Counted from the stretch's first letter, positions 48,201-60,059 are shown. The stretch is DNA of 64,000 nt from Pectinophora gossypiella (GCF_024362695.1 NC_065422.1:2294001-2358000), one strand, 5' to 3'. A program made the numbers and translations. Notes: generated by a model from the sequence alone, not told the origin.

Positions 48201-51200
48201 AATACCTCGATTGTCAATGTCGGGTAAATGTCATTTGGATGTTTTTGAGGCGCTAGTGGTAGCAATATCGCGATTGCCTGATAGATGAGAGGGAGCATAA
48301 CGGGTATAAAAGGGGTTTTGCACGATTTTTTGGAGGACTTCATTCGTGGCATGAGTAGCAGAAAGTGCTGTCGGTTTTATAAGAAACTTCGTTGGTGACA
48401 TTAGCAGCTGGAGGTGCTGCCGGTTTTAGAAAATTCAAGTCGGACTAGAGTTTCTGTAAGTCGGTAGGGATCCGTTCTGCTGGATTACCAGCTGTCGCGA
48501 CTTTTGAGAGCTCCGTAGCTCAGGATTACAGTGCGCGATTATTATTTTGTCAAAATATGTAAATTTGCTCTTTAATCAGCTATTCGAACCTTCCGTGGTG
48601 TAGTTGATCGTCTACCGCGCTAGAATAGGGATTAGAATTAGTTTCCGTGCGTAGATTACGTGAAATATGTAGGTTTTGTCCGACAAAAGTCCGCGGAGTG
48701 CGCTGTAGGGACCTTGTTAGGTTTAAACTAGGAAGTGTGGTGTACTAATTACCTTTTCTTTCAGGCATCGTTGGAAACAGGTCTGAGATCATCAGATCTC
48801 AGACGACAGGTACAATTTTACGCTAAAGATAGGGCCCGATAGGAGTAGGATGTGTCAAAAGTGTGTAGGGAAGCTTGCGAACGTAGGGATCATGTGCTGC
48901 TTGTGATTGTTTACCTTTGTTTGTGTTTTGTTATTATTTATGTTATTTTATGTAGTTTATGTATGTTTATCTATTTAACTTTTTGACTGACACTTTACTG
49001 ACGCGTAGGGAATGACTGCTTGCGATATATTCTGACTGGATTTTATTATCTTATTGGTTATGTTTGGGCTGTGTGTCAATGTTTACAATGAAAATTGTGC
49101 ATATTGCCGCATAGACTGAACAAAAATGTTCTGCTTGTAGTTCTGTGTGTTGGGATCCACATTTCGAGGTAATATAATTATTGCCTGGAGATGGGGTGAT
49201 CAGTATGCAGAATGAGGTATCCTTGTTTTAGAGGTAACCTCATGGATTTAGATTTTTACCTTATATTGTGAACCTAGACTGTTGGTCCAGGTTGGATTGT
49301 AATCTTGCTGTGTTTTATTGTAGTTAGAATTCCCCTGAGGATTCTATTCGAAAACCAATCTGAAGTTACACAGGGTGAACCTTTATGGTTTACGGCCTGC
49401 TACCTCACTGTGTCAATGTAGAATAATTGTAGGAACAGTTGTTGTTACCACTGTAACATGGTTCTGGATTGTTCTATAGTGGTGCTTTGGGAGATACAGC
49501 TATCTACAGGAGTGGGGCGGTGAGATATTATTATCCATGACCTTCTTTCTGATATTGGGACAGGATGACCATCCGCCAATATGAGATGAAGCTAGATAAT
49601 CAGTATCGAGCCAGCGCTGCGACTTGGATAGTCAGGTTGGATTGCCTCCTCCTGATGAGCGGTTGTGCGTGGCGATGCTTTCGAGTATGAAGACTCTAGC
49701 CGATGCCATATAATCAGTATTGTATGGTATGGGTCAACTCTGTCCTCTTGTGTTATGATGTAAATTTATTATGACCCACTCTGGACCTATCAGCTTATTG
49801 TGGCTTATCAAGCCATGTAAATAATACAATTAATTACTAATTTGAATTGAATTATAAAAGTCTGGATACCATGAGATGAAGGCTTTTGAATAAACTTATA
49901 TACTCTGAATCTGTGTTGTTATTTCACCTATGTGACTTAACATGACTTCTATATACTTACTGTATTGTCCGGGCCTGCCTGGCTTGATTACACTGATATA
50001 CAAACCAATTCAACACAATTTATTTGTGTTATTTTACTATTCTTTTACCTGATAACACCTTAATGTCACTGCTGCTAGTTTGTGACATACCAAACTTTAC
50101 AACCTATACCTTGTCCGGGGGTTTACCTGGCCTGATTTCACTATGCGACATGTTTGCTTACTAATATGCAATATTATTGCAATAATGCATTTATGCATAA
50201 CAATTACATCCAGTTTGACTGCATATATTCTTGTGATTCATGGTTGGTATCATATTCATGACCATCCATCTCACACTCATACTTATTCCTATGGCTGGTG
50301 TTATTGCAATGCCGCTGAAGCCATAGTAGGGACGTTAGGGACATTTTTGCTTAGTATACTCGGGGTCAATCCAGTTCGGTAGTCTCTGCTTCTGTTGATC
50401 CTCTTGCACTGTGGTGTATTGGGGGGAGGACAGTGATGAGTAGCTGCGTATTGCCTTCGGTTGCTAAGTCGCTCATTCGTTTTGTTAGGGACCTTTTGCT
50501 TAGTATATTTGGGGTCAATCCAGTTCGGTAGTCACTGCTTCTGTTGATCCTCTTGCACTGTGGTGTATTGGGGGGAGGACAGTGATGAGTAGCTGCATAT
50601 TGGCTTCCGGTTGCTAAGTCGCTCACATACTTACCTTTTTGCGCCATGGCTATGGTGCTAACTATGCATCACAATGAGTTGTGTTGTTAGATTGGATGTA
50701 AATCTGTCTAACTTAAATAATTTTATTACATATGTGAAATTGGTGTTGGGAAACTCTTCCCTTTACCTACCAACTATTTACCTAATGCTCCTGATATGTC
50801 ACATATTTTATGTGCTTATCATTCCATAAAAAACCTATATGTTTCCTTCGGAGAGGGGCCTAAATCAGGGTAGGGCCTCATTCGCCGGTGAGCGTGGTCG
50901 GGGCTCGAAACGGCACCCTATACTATTACATTGTTGGTATGGTATTCTAATCCTTTTCCTATGTTCCTAGGTCTTTTACAATAATAATACTAAATTCCTA
51001 AACATATTTCAAATAACTAACTTATATCTTACCTTCTTGTAAGTCTCTCTTGTTTAATTTGTTTAATTATAAGCTTTAATCAGTGTTATTAAGTTTAGGT
51101 TTGCTTGGCGTTGACCTGACTGTTTTTAAACTATAAATATTTATAATAACTTCCATTCCATTGCCCTATTACTTAGATACTTACTTGACTTTCTCATTTA

Positions 51201-51516
51201 CAATAGTGACATAATTATAACCTATTTGTATTGTTATTAAGTATATATGTAGTATATTAAGTTAGTATTATTCTTTATTTACATGCCCTCAATAACATGC
51301 ATTCATATCTGACTCAGCTACCTTCATATAAAAGAATTTGAGTTACTACAAAACACAACATAAGGTCCTACCTTTATACTAGACGATCACAACAATAATA
51401 ATGGCCATTTTAATCACTTAATTTGACTATAACCCAGGGTCGAATCCTGGTCATTTAGTCGTGGAGTGGAGTGTGTGGGGTTAATAAGTAAATTATGTAA
51501 GGGGGGGTGCGTTACA
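45235..51516 (+). repeat. 3' LTR, 6,282 bp
   Basis: Direct copy of 35470-41751. It ends gggggggtgcgttaca and is followed by tact then gcagcttctcacaacctgta of the host LINE. Confidence 0.92.
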
Positions 51517-52040
51517 TACTGCAGCTTCTCACAACCTGTATAGCCGGGGAAAAGAAGCTGCAAGAAAAACCTCGGCACAGGGCCCTAGACGTTCTTTAAA
51601 AAAATAAAAATACTTAAACATAAAATATTGGTATACAATTGAGTAATTTAGCTGCCTAATATCAGTTCTCAGACAGTTAATCCCATGCATTCATATCTTC
51701 TAAATAATCACTAACTTTATAATAACCTTTTTTGTAAAGTTTTTGTTTAACTACTGTCTTAAAACAGTTGAAAGGCAAATTCTGAATGTCAATGGGAATC
51801 TTCGTATACATTGCCCCTTAAAAGATTTAGTAATCTTATGTAATCGACTGACTTGTAAAGCAAGTTTATTTTTATTCCTGGTATTAACAATGTGCCGATC
51901 GCTATTTTTTGCAAATAATCCTATATGTTTTTTTACATATATTAAGTTTTCAAAGATATATTGTGATGTCAAAATTAAATTATTAATTTCTTTAAATTTA
52001 TTTCTAAGTGACAACTTTGTAATAACGAAAGGCTACCAGT
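51517..52040 (-). pseudogene. Jockey/CR1-like LINE remnant hosting the 16-kb insertion
   Basis: The minus strand reads the ORF2 C-terminus (LTSQYIFENLIYVKKHIGLF; HIVNTRNKNKLALQVSRLHK; SFKGQCIRRF), then the 3' UTR up to 51517, continuing at 35469. The YIFENL...NTRNK...LHK pattern is characteristic of Jockey/CR1-type ORF2 ends. 5'-truncated, and the frame breaks after RFPLTFRICLS. Confidence 0.85.
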
Positions 52041-53040
52041 ATCCATATTATAATTATTATAAATAGGGGAATCATAATCATAATCATGATCATTTATTGC
52101 TAGTCACAGTTTTACATAGGTGGTATACAGGATGTGGTAGGTACATTGCGACGCCCCGATGGAATACTCTTGTATGCGTATCTGTCTGTTTGTTTGTCCG
52201 TCATTCACAGCAAAACGGAGCGACGAATTGAGAGTGACATAGGCTACATTTTGTCTCTTTCTAACTTCATAACTTTTCTTCTTTTTTGTCAATACGATAC
52301 AAACAATACAAATACACTTTATTGCACCAAAATAAAAAGAAATAATTCTCAAAAAAATGAATATTTTTTATTTTTGTCTCTTTTTAACTAACCTAATCTA
52401 GCCTACAAGATCCCACTGCTGGGCAAATGCCTCCCCTTCCTCTTTCCATTGTTGTATATAGGTATTATACATTTACATTTATACATTTATGTTCGTAGGT
52501 TATTTTTTTTATATAATCATTATTTTTCTTTTAAATTTTCTCTTTGAGCTGAGGCTTTTAGACAACTTATCAATATGAGGACTCCATTGAAACTTAGTTT
52601 CACAGTTAATGCTCGAATGTACGCAATAACTTGCCCTAGAAATGCCACTTTAGAGGTATGATTCAGACCATGATTCTGAGTTTATAAAAACCGTCGTACG
52701 TACCGTCAGAGTAAGTACCTTCTTGGCCGGTCAAATGGGGTGCGCTTAGGGTAATTACCCGTATAAAATTAAATACAATATGCCTGATGACCTGTAGAAA
52801 ATTGAATAGTGGGAAACGATGAGCCTTGATGGGCAAATCAAAGTTTAATTTGAATATTCTTTAACAAAATGTGCCGGCAATAAGGCGCCATATGGCGGGC
52901 TTATTAAAAAGTAAGACTAAAGCGGATGTCACAGATGTCAATTTAGCTTCATACACATACTTTCATATCCTGGTTTATAATTAACATGCCTTATAATATA
53001 GCCATATATGGGCCGTAGGCTCGCTAAAGTCGAAGATGTA
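52041..53040. other. No gene; short LINE-tail and MITE fragments
   Basis: 52285-52345 matches LINE-tail sequence also at 30243-30300 and (inverted) 55335-55385 (tttattgcaccaaaataaaa). 52405-52440 is a SINE B tail fragment. No other element was recognised. Confidence 0.5.
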
Positions 53041-53044
53041 CTTA

Positions 53045-53250
53045 GGTATACGAATCGCTAGGCTTAAATGAAGATGCAGGAGACTTGGCAAGACGGGAAG
53101 ACAACAGATGGACTAAAGCTGTTACGAATGGTGGCCAAGGAATGGTATACGACATCGGGGTAGACCACCAGTCAGAAAGCAATTTCTGAGACTTCCACAG
53201 GACCGGAAAGGATGGCCTATAGCAGTGGGGGATACAGGATAGATAGGCCC
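53045..53250 (+). pseudogene. RTE-like LINE ORF2 C-terminal remnant
   Basis: Frame fragments GDLARREDNRWTKAVT and then, after breaks, DRKGWPIAVGD-like sequence. RR(E/D)NRWT is a frequent motif at RTE ORF2 ends. Several stops. Confidence 0.55.
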
Positions 53251-53281
53251 ATAGTTTGCTGATAGCTATAAGCGCTGTTTA

Positions 53282-53798
53282 ATTTTCAAATTCAATTTAT
53301 TTATTTCGGACTGTACCCATATATGTTAGTAACAAACAACTTATATGCTAATGTTAGTAACAACTTATACATCTTAAGCTAATACACACGCGCGACCCTT
53401 GGCACAGCAGCGTGCAGCTGCATCCAGCACCTCAGCAGCGGGGAGTCCCACCGGTCTGCTAACACACCCAGGATACTGTTCGAGCTGGCTCGCACGCGGC
53501 GCAGCAAGGAAGCGCAACGTTTCCTCATGATGGTGTAGAAGCAATTAGTTTGCGCCTCTGCAAACATTAATGAGGCGCTGCAATAACGCGGCAGTCCGAA
53601 CAGCATCCTGAATGAGTTATTATATTGCACACGCAGAGCTCCATAAGTTTGCCGCGTAAAGCTGTAGAACGACTGGCAGAACGCTTTGAAAAGCGTCGCC
53701 TTTACATGTTCACTACAACGCGAAAATCTGCGTATTAAAAGGGTCGTCAGCAAGGTGACTACGTCATCGACAGTCGCTGTCAATCTGTAAGCGCACAA
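53282..53798 (-). pseudogene. Non-LTR retrotransposon remnant: ORF2 C-terminus and 3' end
   Basis: 139 open codons: FSRCSEHVKATLFKAFCQSF, ALRVQYNNSFRMLFGLPRYC, SASLMFAEAQTNCFYTIMRK. Homologous to the plus-strand remnant at 5930-6335. It covers only the region after the RT core. The left end (53282-53340) is a LINE-type 3' tail. The frame is open over its whole length, so it is younger than most LINE fragments here. Confidence 0.75.
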
Positions 53799-54014
53799 AG
53801 CTAGACCTCATACGAAACGAAATGAAAAAATGTCAGCGACCGCCCTCGCTTCAACCGTTAGTACGTATTATATGATCTGTGCTTCAACTTACCAGTGAGA
53901 GCATTACCATTTATTCGCGAAGAAATAAAAAAGGTTGAGACCTTCTTAGTCAGGTAACACCTGTTATTACTGGTCACGGTGCTATCAACAAACATCTATT
54001 TACACTAGGTATCA

Positions 54015-54192
54015 CACACAGCCTGGCAGAGCCAGCAGGGGTGTGAAGGAGACAGCGACACACGTGCTACTGGAGTGTGGAGGAGCTGCCAACTACCTGA
54101 CCAACTTGGCCTGACGGGGTGCTTCCCCGAGGTGGTCAGCAATATCAAAATCTTGTTAGATTTCCTTGGGGAATTAGGCTGGCTGGAGTGAT
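54015..54192 (+). pseudogene. Non-LTR retrotransposon ORF2 end remnant
   Basis: Reads VKETATHVLLECGGAANYLT, then after one frameshift CFPEVVSNIKILLDFLGELG WLE and a stop. ETxxHVLLECxx is the C-terminal zinc-finger-like region of R1/Jockey-type ORF2 proteins. One break in an otherwise clean tail. Confidence 0.75.
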
Positions 54193-55490
54193 ACAGCCTT
54201 TCCGGTATCACGCAAAATAGGCGCTCAGACGTCTAGTTGCGAAAAACGGCCCGCAAATACTAATACCAATACTGCGCGGCTTGTGCGCCCAAGCTTTGAC
54301 GCCGCCTCAACTCTTGGTGGCGTGAGCGACGCGCCTATAAGATCTGAAGTAAAGCCATTCAACTTGATATTCTTTTTTAAATTTAGAAGAAGAAGCAAAC
54401 TAAGAAAGGGGAGATTGTGTTTGCCTCATTACAAGTTTTCAAGTTTTCTTCAGAATAACTTTGAATTTTTTCCTCTACTAGCCTGTCTGGCGACCCTTCT
54501 AAGGGTTGTACCACATCGCAAGCTATCGCCTCGTCGATTCTGCGTGCGGTCGTTCTTTCTCGCTCTAGCGAATGACAGTTCTGATTAGCAGAAAAGGATA
54601 GATGGTAAGGAAAGTGCGATGAGGTGCAGAAAGATGTGATTCAACCCTAACGCAGGTGTAGGTTATTTTAGGACACGATTTACTTCACAAATCTAGAATG
54701 GATTATTGTGTTATTTGCCTAGTTGAATTCGAAATAGAGTTAGAATCGGCTTATCTAACTTTCGAAGCCTAAGGGAAAACCAATCACAGTTTCGTTTGGG
54801 CCACATAAAGCTAAGTAAAAAGAAAAAAGAGAGAAGAATAAAGCAAAGTAGGCACCTAAGTAAGTTGTGTTGTAAGTTTGGTATCTTTCCTTTATCTTGA
54901 ATCAATCACGTGATATCAATTATGTTCTGGAATATTCTTTTCTATTACGTTATATTGACGTTAAATCTCAACAACGCCATCTATATTGTTTTTGAGGAAG
55001 GTAGTTTGGGAAGTCCTTCATTGCAAATTATAAAATTCTTCTACTAGGTTATAAAATAAAAAATGTTCATTATGCAACCTGCATCGACAACCACAGATAA
55101 AGAGAAAATAACGATATAAAAGTGAGTTACAAAATATTTGTTTCCTAGAAAAAGACAAAATTCAATATGAAAGTTAAAAAATCTAATTACTTATTAGTTT
55201 TTTTTTTTAATTTGATATGAGATTGAAAACAAAATCGGAAGTCGAGATAAAATTATATTATTATTAGTAGGACTTGCCATGGCTTTGCTTGGTTAATTGG
55301 CCATTTGCCATGTACTTAATTAAGAGTCTTTTTGTAATTATTTCTTTTTATTTTGGTGCAATAAAGTGTATTTGTATTGTATTGTACTAATTTGAGCCGA
55401 AAAGAAATCACTGGACCGATTTGATTAAACATTGAAAACATTTTATGTGATAATAGGTAAGATATTTGATAAGTTTAGTATCTAGGATTA
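54193..55490. other. No recognised gene
   Basis: A 101-codon plus-strand frame at 54283-54588 shows no domain. 54965-55020 is a Repeat F end (acgccatctatattgttttt). 55335-55385 is a LINE tail. The rest is AT-rich. Confidence 0.5.
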
Positions 55491-55492
55491 GG

Positions 55493-55795
55493 GAGGAGCT
55501 CGGTGGCGCAGCGGTAAACGCGCTCGGTCTGCGATTGTTGAAGTTAAGCAACTTTCGCAAAGGCCGGTCATAGGATGGGTGACCACAAAAAAAAAAGTTT
55601 TCATCTCGAGCTCCTCCGTGCTTCGGAAGGCACGTTAAGCCGTTGGTCCCGGCTGCATTAGCAGTCGTTAATAACCATCAATCCGCACTGGGCCCGCGTG
55701 ATGGTTTAAGACCCGATCTCCCTATCCATCCATAGGGAAGGCCCGTGCCCCAGCAGTGGGGACGTTAATGGGCTGACGATGATGATGATGAGTAT
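55493..55795 (+). mobile_element. SINE family A, full plus copy
   Basis: Nearly the same as 3244-3533: gaggagctcggtggcgcagc, 5S-like segment at about 55538-55590, core, tail and gat microsatellite. Confidence 0.87.
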
Positions 55796-56280
55796 CTAGG
55801 TATATAAGTATAATATTGTAAATATTGAAATAATAATTTAAGTTTATATTAACTTATGTGTCTAAGTTACCGCCTTGGTCATATGCCTGTATGGTAACTT
55901 ATTGTAGTAATTTTTAGATAAATAAATAAATAAAACCCGAATGCCGGCTAAACCCCGGGTATTTCGAATATGTTGCCACAGAACAAAAACATCGATTTGC
56001 TAAGACACTTCGAATGAGATATATCTGGAATTTGTTGGTTGAAACAATGATGTACCAGAAGGTATCCAAAAACATACTTAAAACCCGAATACCGGCTAAA
56101 CCTCGCGTGTTTTGAGAAAATTGCTATAGAACAAAAATCAGCTCGCTAAGACGCTTCTGAATGTCTGAAATCAGTTGGTGAAGCGTTTTGGCTCATTGTC
56201 CTTTGAGTTTCCTAAAAACTCTTAGAAATGTCAACGATGTTTTCATAGACATACTCGTAAGAACACCATACATTGTTTTA

Positions 56281-56535
56281 CGTTTACGCGGATATTATCA
56301 TAATTAAAACACATAATAAAGGGTTCTTACCGCGTTTAAAATAGAAATATGATATGAGAGGGTAGACAGATATTATTATGTCTGCCCGTAGAAAATTATG
56401 GATCTATCTACTCCACTCCAATCTCATCAGTCATCCCGTGTTCATGGCACTTGCAACAGTGTCGAAATATCGGGAGTCTCATATCCCTGCTTTCAACGTG
56501 GTAAGAACCCGTTATTGTGTGTTTTAATTATGATA
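56281..56535. mobile_element. Fold-back MITE family H, complete copy
   Basis: Arms as at 30475-30716; the centre includes gacagatattattatgtctg and catcagtcatcccgtgttca. Confidence 0.82.
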
Positions 56536-56686
56536 AGAACACCATTATTTTGTTATTAAAAAGACATAAACTAAGTTCAGTTCTAAATCAAATCCAGAAC
56601 TCAGAATCATGGTCTGGATTTTCCCCTTCAATATTCATTACGATGTCACTAACACCCTATATGTTATGTAATGCATGTATTTAACT

Positions 56687-57005
56687 GCCTATATACGTCC
56701 CACTGCTGGGTACAGGCCTCCCCTCAATCAACCGGAGGGGGTATGGAGCATACTCCACCACGCTGCTCCAATTCGGGTTGGTGGAGGTGTTTTTACGGCT
56801 AATAGCCGGGACCAACGGCTTAACGTGCCCTCCGAAGCACGGAATCATCTTAATTTTTCGGACAATCAGGTGATTCAAGCCTGAAAACTCCTTACCAAAC
56901 AAAGGACAGTCTCACAAAGTGATTTCGACAATGTCCCCATCGGGAATCGAACCCGGACCTCCAGATCGTGAGCCTAACGCTCTAACCACTAGACCACGGA
57001 GGCTG
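56687..57005 (-). mobile_element. SINE family B, full-length
   Basis: Tail gtgggacgtatatagg at the left, tRNA-like head with cgattcccgatggggacatt at the right. It is very close in sequence to the 10236 and 21466 copies. Confidence 0.87.
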
Positions 57006-57349
57006 TTATATAGTTTGCATAATATAATGCATGTATAGTTTATGGGTATTATAACGTTTTGTGGAGGTAACCTTCGATTTTTCCCATGAATAGGGTATCT
57101 ATGATATTATATCGACACGTGTAGAATTAATTGTGGTGACGCGTCAATGCGTCGATAAATCGTGTCCCATAGACAGCGGTTTTGGGGTTTGATACTCGCT
57201 TTTATCCCATGCGGAAGCGATTTATCAAATTATTGGGAACTGGTGATAAGACCACACGGGTAAAGGCGGTCACTCACAGGGAAAATTTGTCTGTTAATAC
57301 TACGTATAGAATGGTCTTCTTTTATCGTGTGAGTTGTGAGGTGGAATAC

Positions 57350-57640
57350 CAACCTCATCAACCCTGGTGTCAGGGTTACTATTGAACCGCCAAAGGCCCC
57401 TGACATGACCAATGTTACATCAGTAAATAGTAACCGGGACCAAAGGCTGAACGTGCCTTCTGAAGCATGGATCGTCTTACTTTCGAACAATCAGGCGATC
57501 AGCCTGTAATGTCCTAACCAAACTAGGGATCACAAAGTGATTTTTGTGATATGTCCCCACCAGGATTCGAACCCAGAAACTCCGGATTGTGAGCCCAACG
57601 CTCAACGCCCAACGCTCAACCACTGGACCACGAACGGTAA
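57350..57640 (-). mobile_element. SINE family C, minus copy
   Basis: tRNA-like head gtggtccagtggttgagcgt with a short cgttg duplication, B box gggttcgaatcctggtgggg, then the C body and end. It abuts the 3' side of the GC-rich LINE fragment. Confidence 0.8.
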
Positions 57641-57649
57641 CGTGTTGAG

Positions 57650-58226
57650 ATAAAATTACCTCACCCTCTCTGAATATTAATGGCCGTTTGGCGGCGAGGG
57701 TGTGCTGCCAAAAGATGTTTTTCGTGGTACCGATCAGAGCATAGTACCCCGCCAGCCACAAGTTGGTAATGTGACTAGGGATCGACGATTTACTTGAGTG
57801 GTTTCTTCTCGTCGCGGGCGAAGCCCGCGACGGGGAGACATTCACGGGGCGTAGCCCCTCTAATGTAGCGGCAGTCGCCGCCCGCAGAAACGGGCGTGGC
57901 ACGGGGTTGGGTCACGGCGGGCGAGAACGCCCCTCCGTGAGCCCGATGATGTTTCGTCCGTGGTGCCGCCAGCGAGGTCGAGCCCACCGGGTGGTTCCCC
58001 ATTGGGGGAGGCCCAGTGAGCGCCCGTCAGCCGGCGGTGGTGTCAGTCCGGTGAAGCTGCTCCGTCGCCGGGGCAGCTGGTGTCGAGTCGGCTGGAGGGG
58101 GGGAGAGGACTGCTTCCACTGCCACTGGAAGCGTCAACTCATCCCCCGGGGGGTGGCCACAATCCTGACTACTCGACGGGGAGTAGTGGATGTGGGCAGC
58201 CCCGGTCCAGTCCGATGTCCGAGAGG
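57650..58226 (-). repeat. GC-rich sequence downstream of ORF1, no ORF2
   Basis: Continues the GC-rich element after the ORF1 stop. It contains inverted repeats around cgcgggcgaagcccgcgacg and cggggcgtagcccctc. No endonuclease or RT motif is present. It could be a 3' UTR or the start of a deleted ORF2 region. Confidence 0.55.
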
Positions 58227-59928
58227 TCAGTGCCCACCAGTGAGTTGGCCCAGCAGTGATGCCAGGCCTCCCACGATGATGGGCACAGGGTCAATCCGTG
58301 AGCGGATGGCAGCGAGGACGTTGTGCAGCAGTTGGATCGTCTGCTCCAGCACTTCCAGTTTCTCACTGGATGGGGCCGATGGTTCCTCCACTTGGGGCTT
58401 CGCCTTCTTCCCCCCCCCTGGGAGGGGCGGCGACCGCTTGGTTCGGCGTCGGTGTCGGCTGCGGCTCGACAGTGATGGAGGCTGCAGGGGCAGGCTTTGC
58501 CCTCGCGCGGATGCGCTTCGGCCTGCGCGGCTTGGGCCCGTCTGGGCCGTTCGCCGCGGCCATAAGCGAGCTCCGCGCGGTCGGCTCGCTGTTGGGGTCC
58601 ACTGTTGAGGGTGGAGGTGGCAGTGGGGCTCTTCTTGCTGTGGTCATAGGCGCGGTTCCCGCCTTCGTGTTCCGCAGCTCGCGCAACTTGACCGGGCAAG
58701 AAGGGCTGTTGGCCGGGTGTCCCCCCCCGCAGTTACAGCAGGTGGCTGGAACCTCCCGGGGCCGCTGACAGTCCTTGGCCGCGTGACTTTCTCCACAGCG
58801 GACACAGGCCATTGGCCGGTGACAGTTGTGGCTGCTGTGGCGATATTGTTGGCAGCGGTGGCATTGGGAGGGCCCCTTGCGTCCTCTCCATGCCTCGATC
58901 TTCACGCCGGGCATGCACAGCAGCTCGGTGGTCTCGTATACGGTCTGGAAGCCCTGTGTCCTCTTCATCTCCACGAAGAAGACGCAGCCTCTTTTGCCCT
59001 GGATGGGGCGCACGTACTCCGGGAAGAAGCCACGGTTGCGCAGCTCCTCCTCCAGGTCGGTGGGATTCGTGTTCGCGGGCAGGCCGAGGATCGCTAGCTT
59101 GAGCGAGCGTTCCGCCGGGGGTGCGTAGGCAAACCAGGAGAGTCCAGAAGCTCTCTCCAGGTTGGTGAGGTAACTCTGGTAGAGCCTGAACTCCCCCTCG
59201 GTTCTTGCCATGAACCGTACGCCTTTGCCGTAGGGGCGCGCGTTTGGAGCGTGGCCCAGCATCTCCCGCAGCTGGCGGAAGTGGTGCGGCCAGTTCGGCA
59301 GCTGGTCCACCACTATGGGCGGGATTTTCCTGCTCGCGGGGGCGAGCGGCGGCTGCTGGGCGGTCTTCTTCGATGGCGGCGATGGCGTGGGCGTCGTCCG
59401 GAGGGACGGGCGCGGTGGCGCGTGCGGCGGCGAAGTCGGGTTGGTGTTTAACACCGCCGCGTATGATCGCGGCGGTGTTTTCTCCGTGTCCGGCCTGGAC
59501 ATGGAGGGCGGCGAAAAGGGGTTGGTGGGCGCGAAGGTGAAGGTTCGCGGCGGCGTTGTCTCCATGTCCAGTGAGGGCATGGAGAGTGCAACGGGCGGGC
59601 TGATCCTTGTGCGGAGTTGCGGCGGGGGCCGCTCCGGCGGCGTGGCAGTCCTCTTTGCCGCGGCCTCTGTTCCCGGAAGTTGGGGCAGGGGCAGCGGGAA
59701 AGCGGGTAGCCGGTGGGTTGCGCCACTAAATGGCGGCGTGGTGGTCGGCATCATGGCTGCGATTGCAGCGGTAGCATGGGTTATGGAAGGGCAGGTGCGC
59801 ACAAATACGCGCGACCTGCGCTTCGTTACTCCGGGCGTTGGGGGAGCCATGTTCACCCCAAATACGGCTAGGGCGCGGTGTATAGCTGTCCGCGTGCGAA
59901 GCTTGGCGGTCCGCCTGGCAGAGCACAC
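58227..59928 (-). pseudogene. Gag-like ORF1 of a Jockey-type non-LTR retrotransposon, one frameshift
   Basis: The first 521 codons (59928-58363) are open. Residues 1-200 are Pro/Thr/Ser/Ala-rich. About 210-345 is an RNA-binding region followed by a PRE-C2HC-like domain (LKLAILGLPANTNPTDLEEE, CVFFVEMKRTQGF). Three zinc knuckles follow: C356-C359-H364-C369, C375-C378-H382-C387 and C397-C400-H404-C411. These proteins coat element RNA. At a run of nine C (G on the coding strand) near 58412-58420 the frame shifts; in the next frame sequence continues with EKLEVLEQTIQLLHNVLAAI and stops at 58227-58229. No endonuclease/RT ORF2 follows. Strongly GC-rich compared with its surroundings. The frameshift may be mutation, assembly error or recoding. 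Confidence 0.85.
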
Positions 59929-60059
59929 GCTACCGCTCCCTCCCCGGTGAGACCCGCTGGTGGGAGGCCGGGGGTTGGTAGGAGCAGTAACGGTGATACC
60001 GTTTGGTACCGCGGAATCAGGAGGGTATTTTTAATAAAAATACCCCCCCCTGCTTCTTC

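Larger units (their letters stand above)
35470..51516 (+). mobile_element. Giant-LTR non-autonomous retrotransposon, 16,047 bp
   Basis: Two direct repeats of equal length (6,282 bp each) start TGTAACAGAACGCACC and end GGTGCGTTACA, so they have TG...CA termini with matching inverted ends. A 4-bp duplication, tact, flanks the element (35466-35469 and 51517-51520). A primer-site-like tggtgccgtgacc follows the 5' LTR, and a short purine run aggggg precedes the 3' LTR. The 3,483-bp interior holds no gag, pol or env frame; the longest frame is 64 codons. LTRs make up about 78% of the element. The insertion site in a LINE is confirmed by two unoccupied paralogous copies. A LARD-like, Bel/Pao- or Ty3-mobilised element is my inference; the parent family cannot be told. 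Confidence 0.93.

Noticed and set aside
35470..51516. Segmental duplication or assembly artefact instead of an LTR element
   Set aside because: TG...CA ends, 4-bp TSD, primer-site candidate and unoccupied paralogous sites fit retrotransposition; one base difference separates the copies.
57477..57902. 141-codon minus-strand ORF as the start of ORF2
   Set aside because: Its second half is SINE C sequence and no endonuclease motif is visible, so it is chimeric.
59315..59950. Long plus-strand ORFs (up to 233 codons) at 57.9-60 kb
   Set aside because: They are antisense shadows of the GC-rich gag-like ORF1, low in complexity and without domains.
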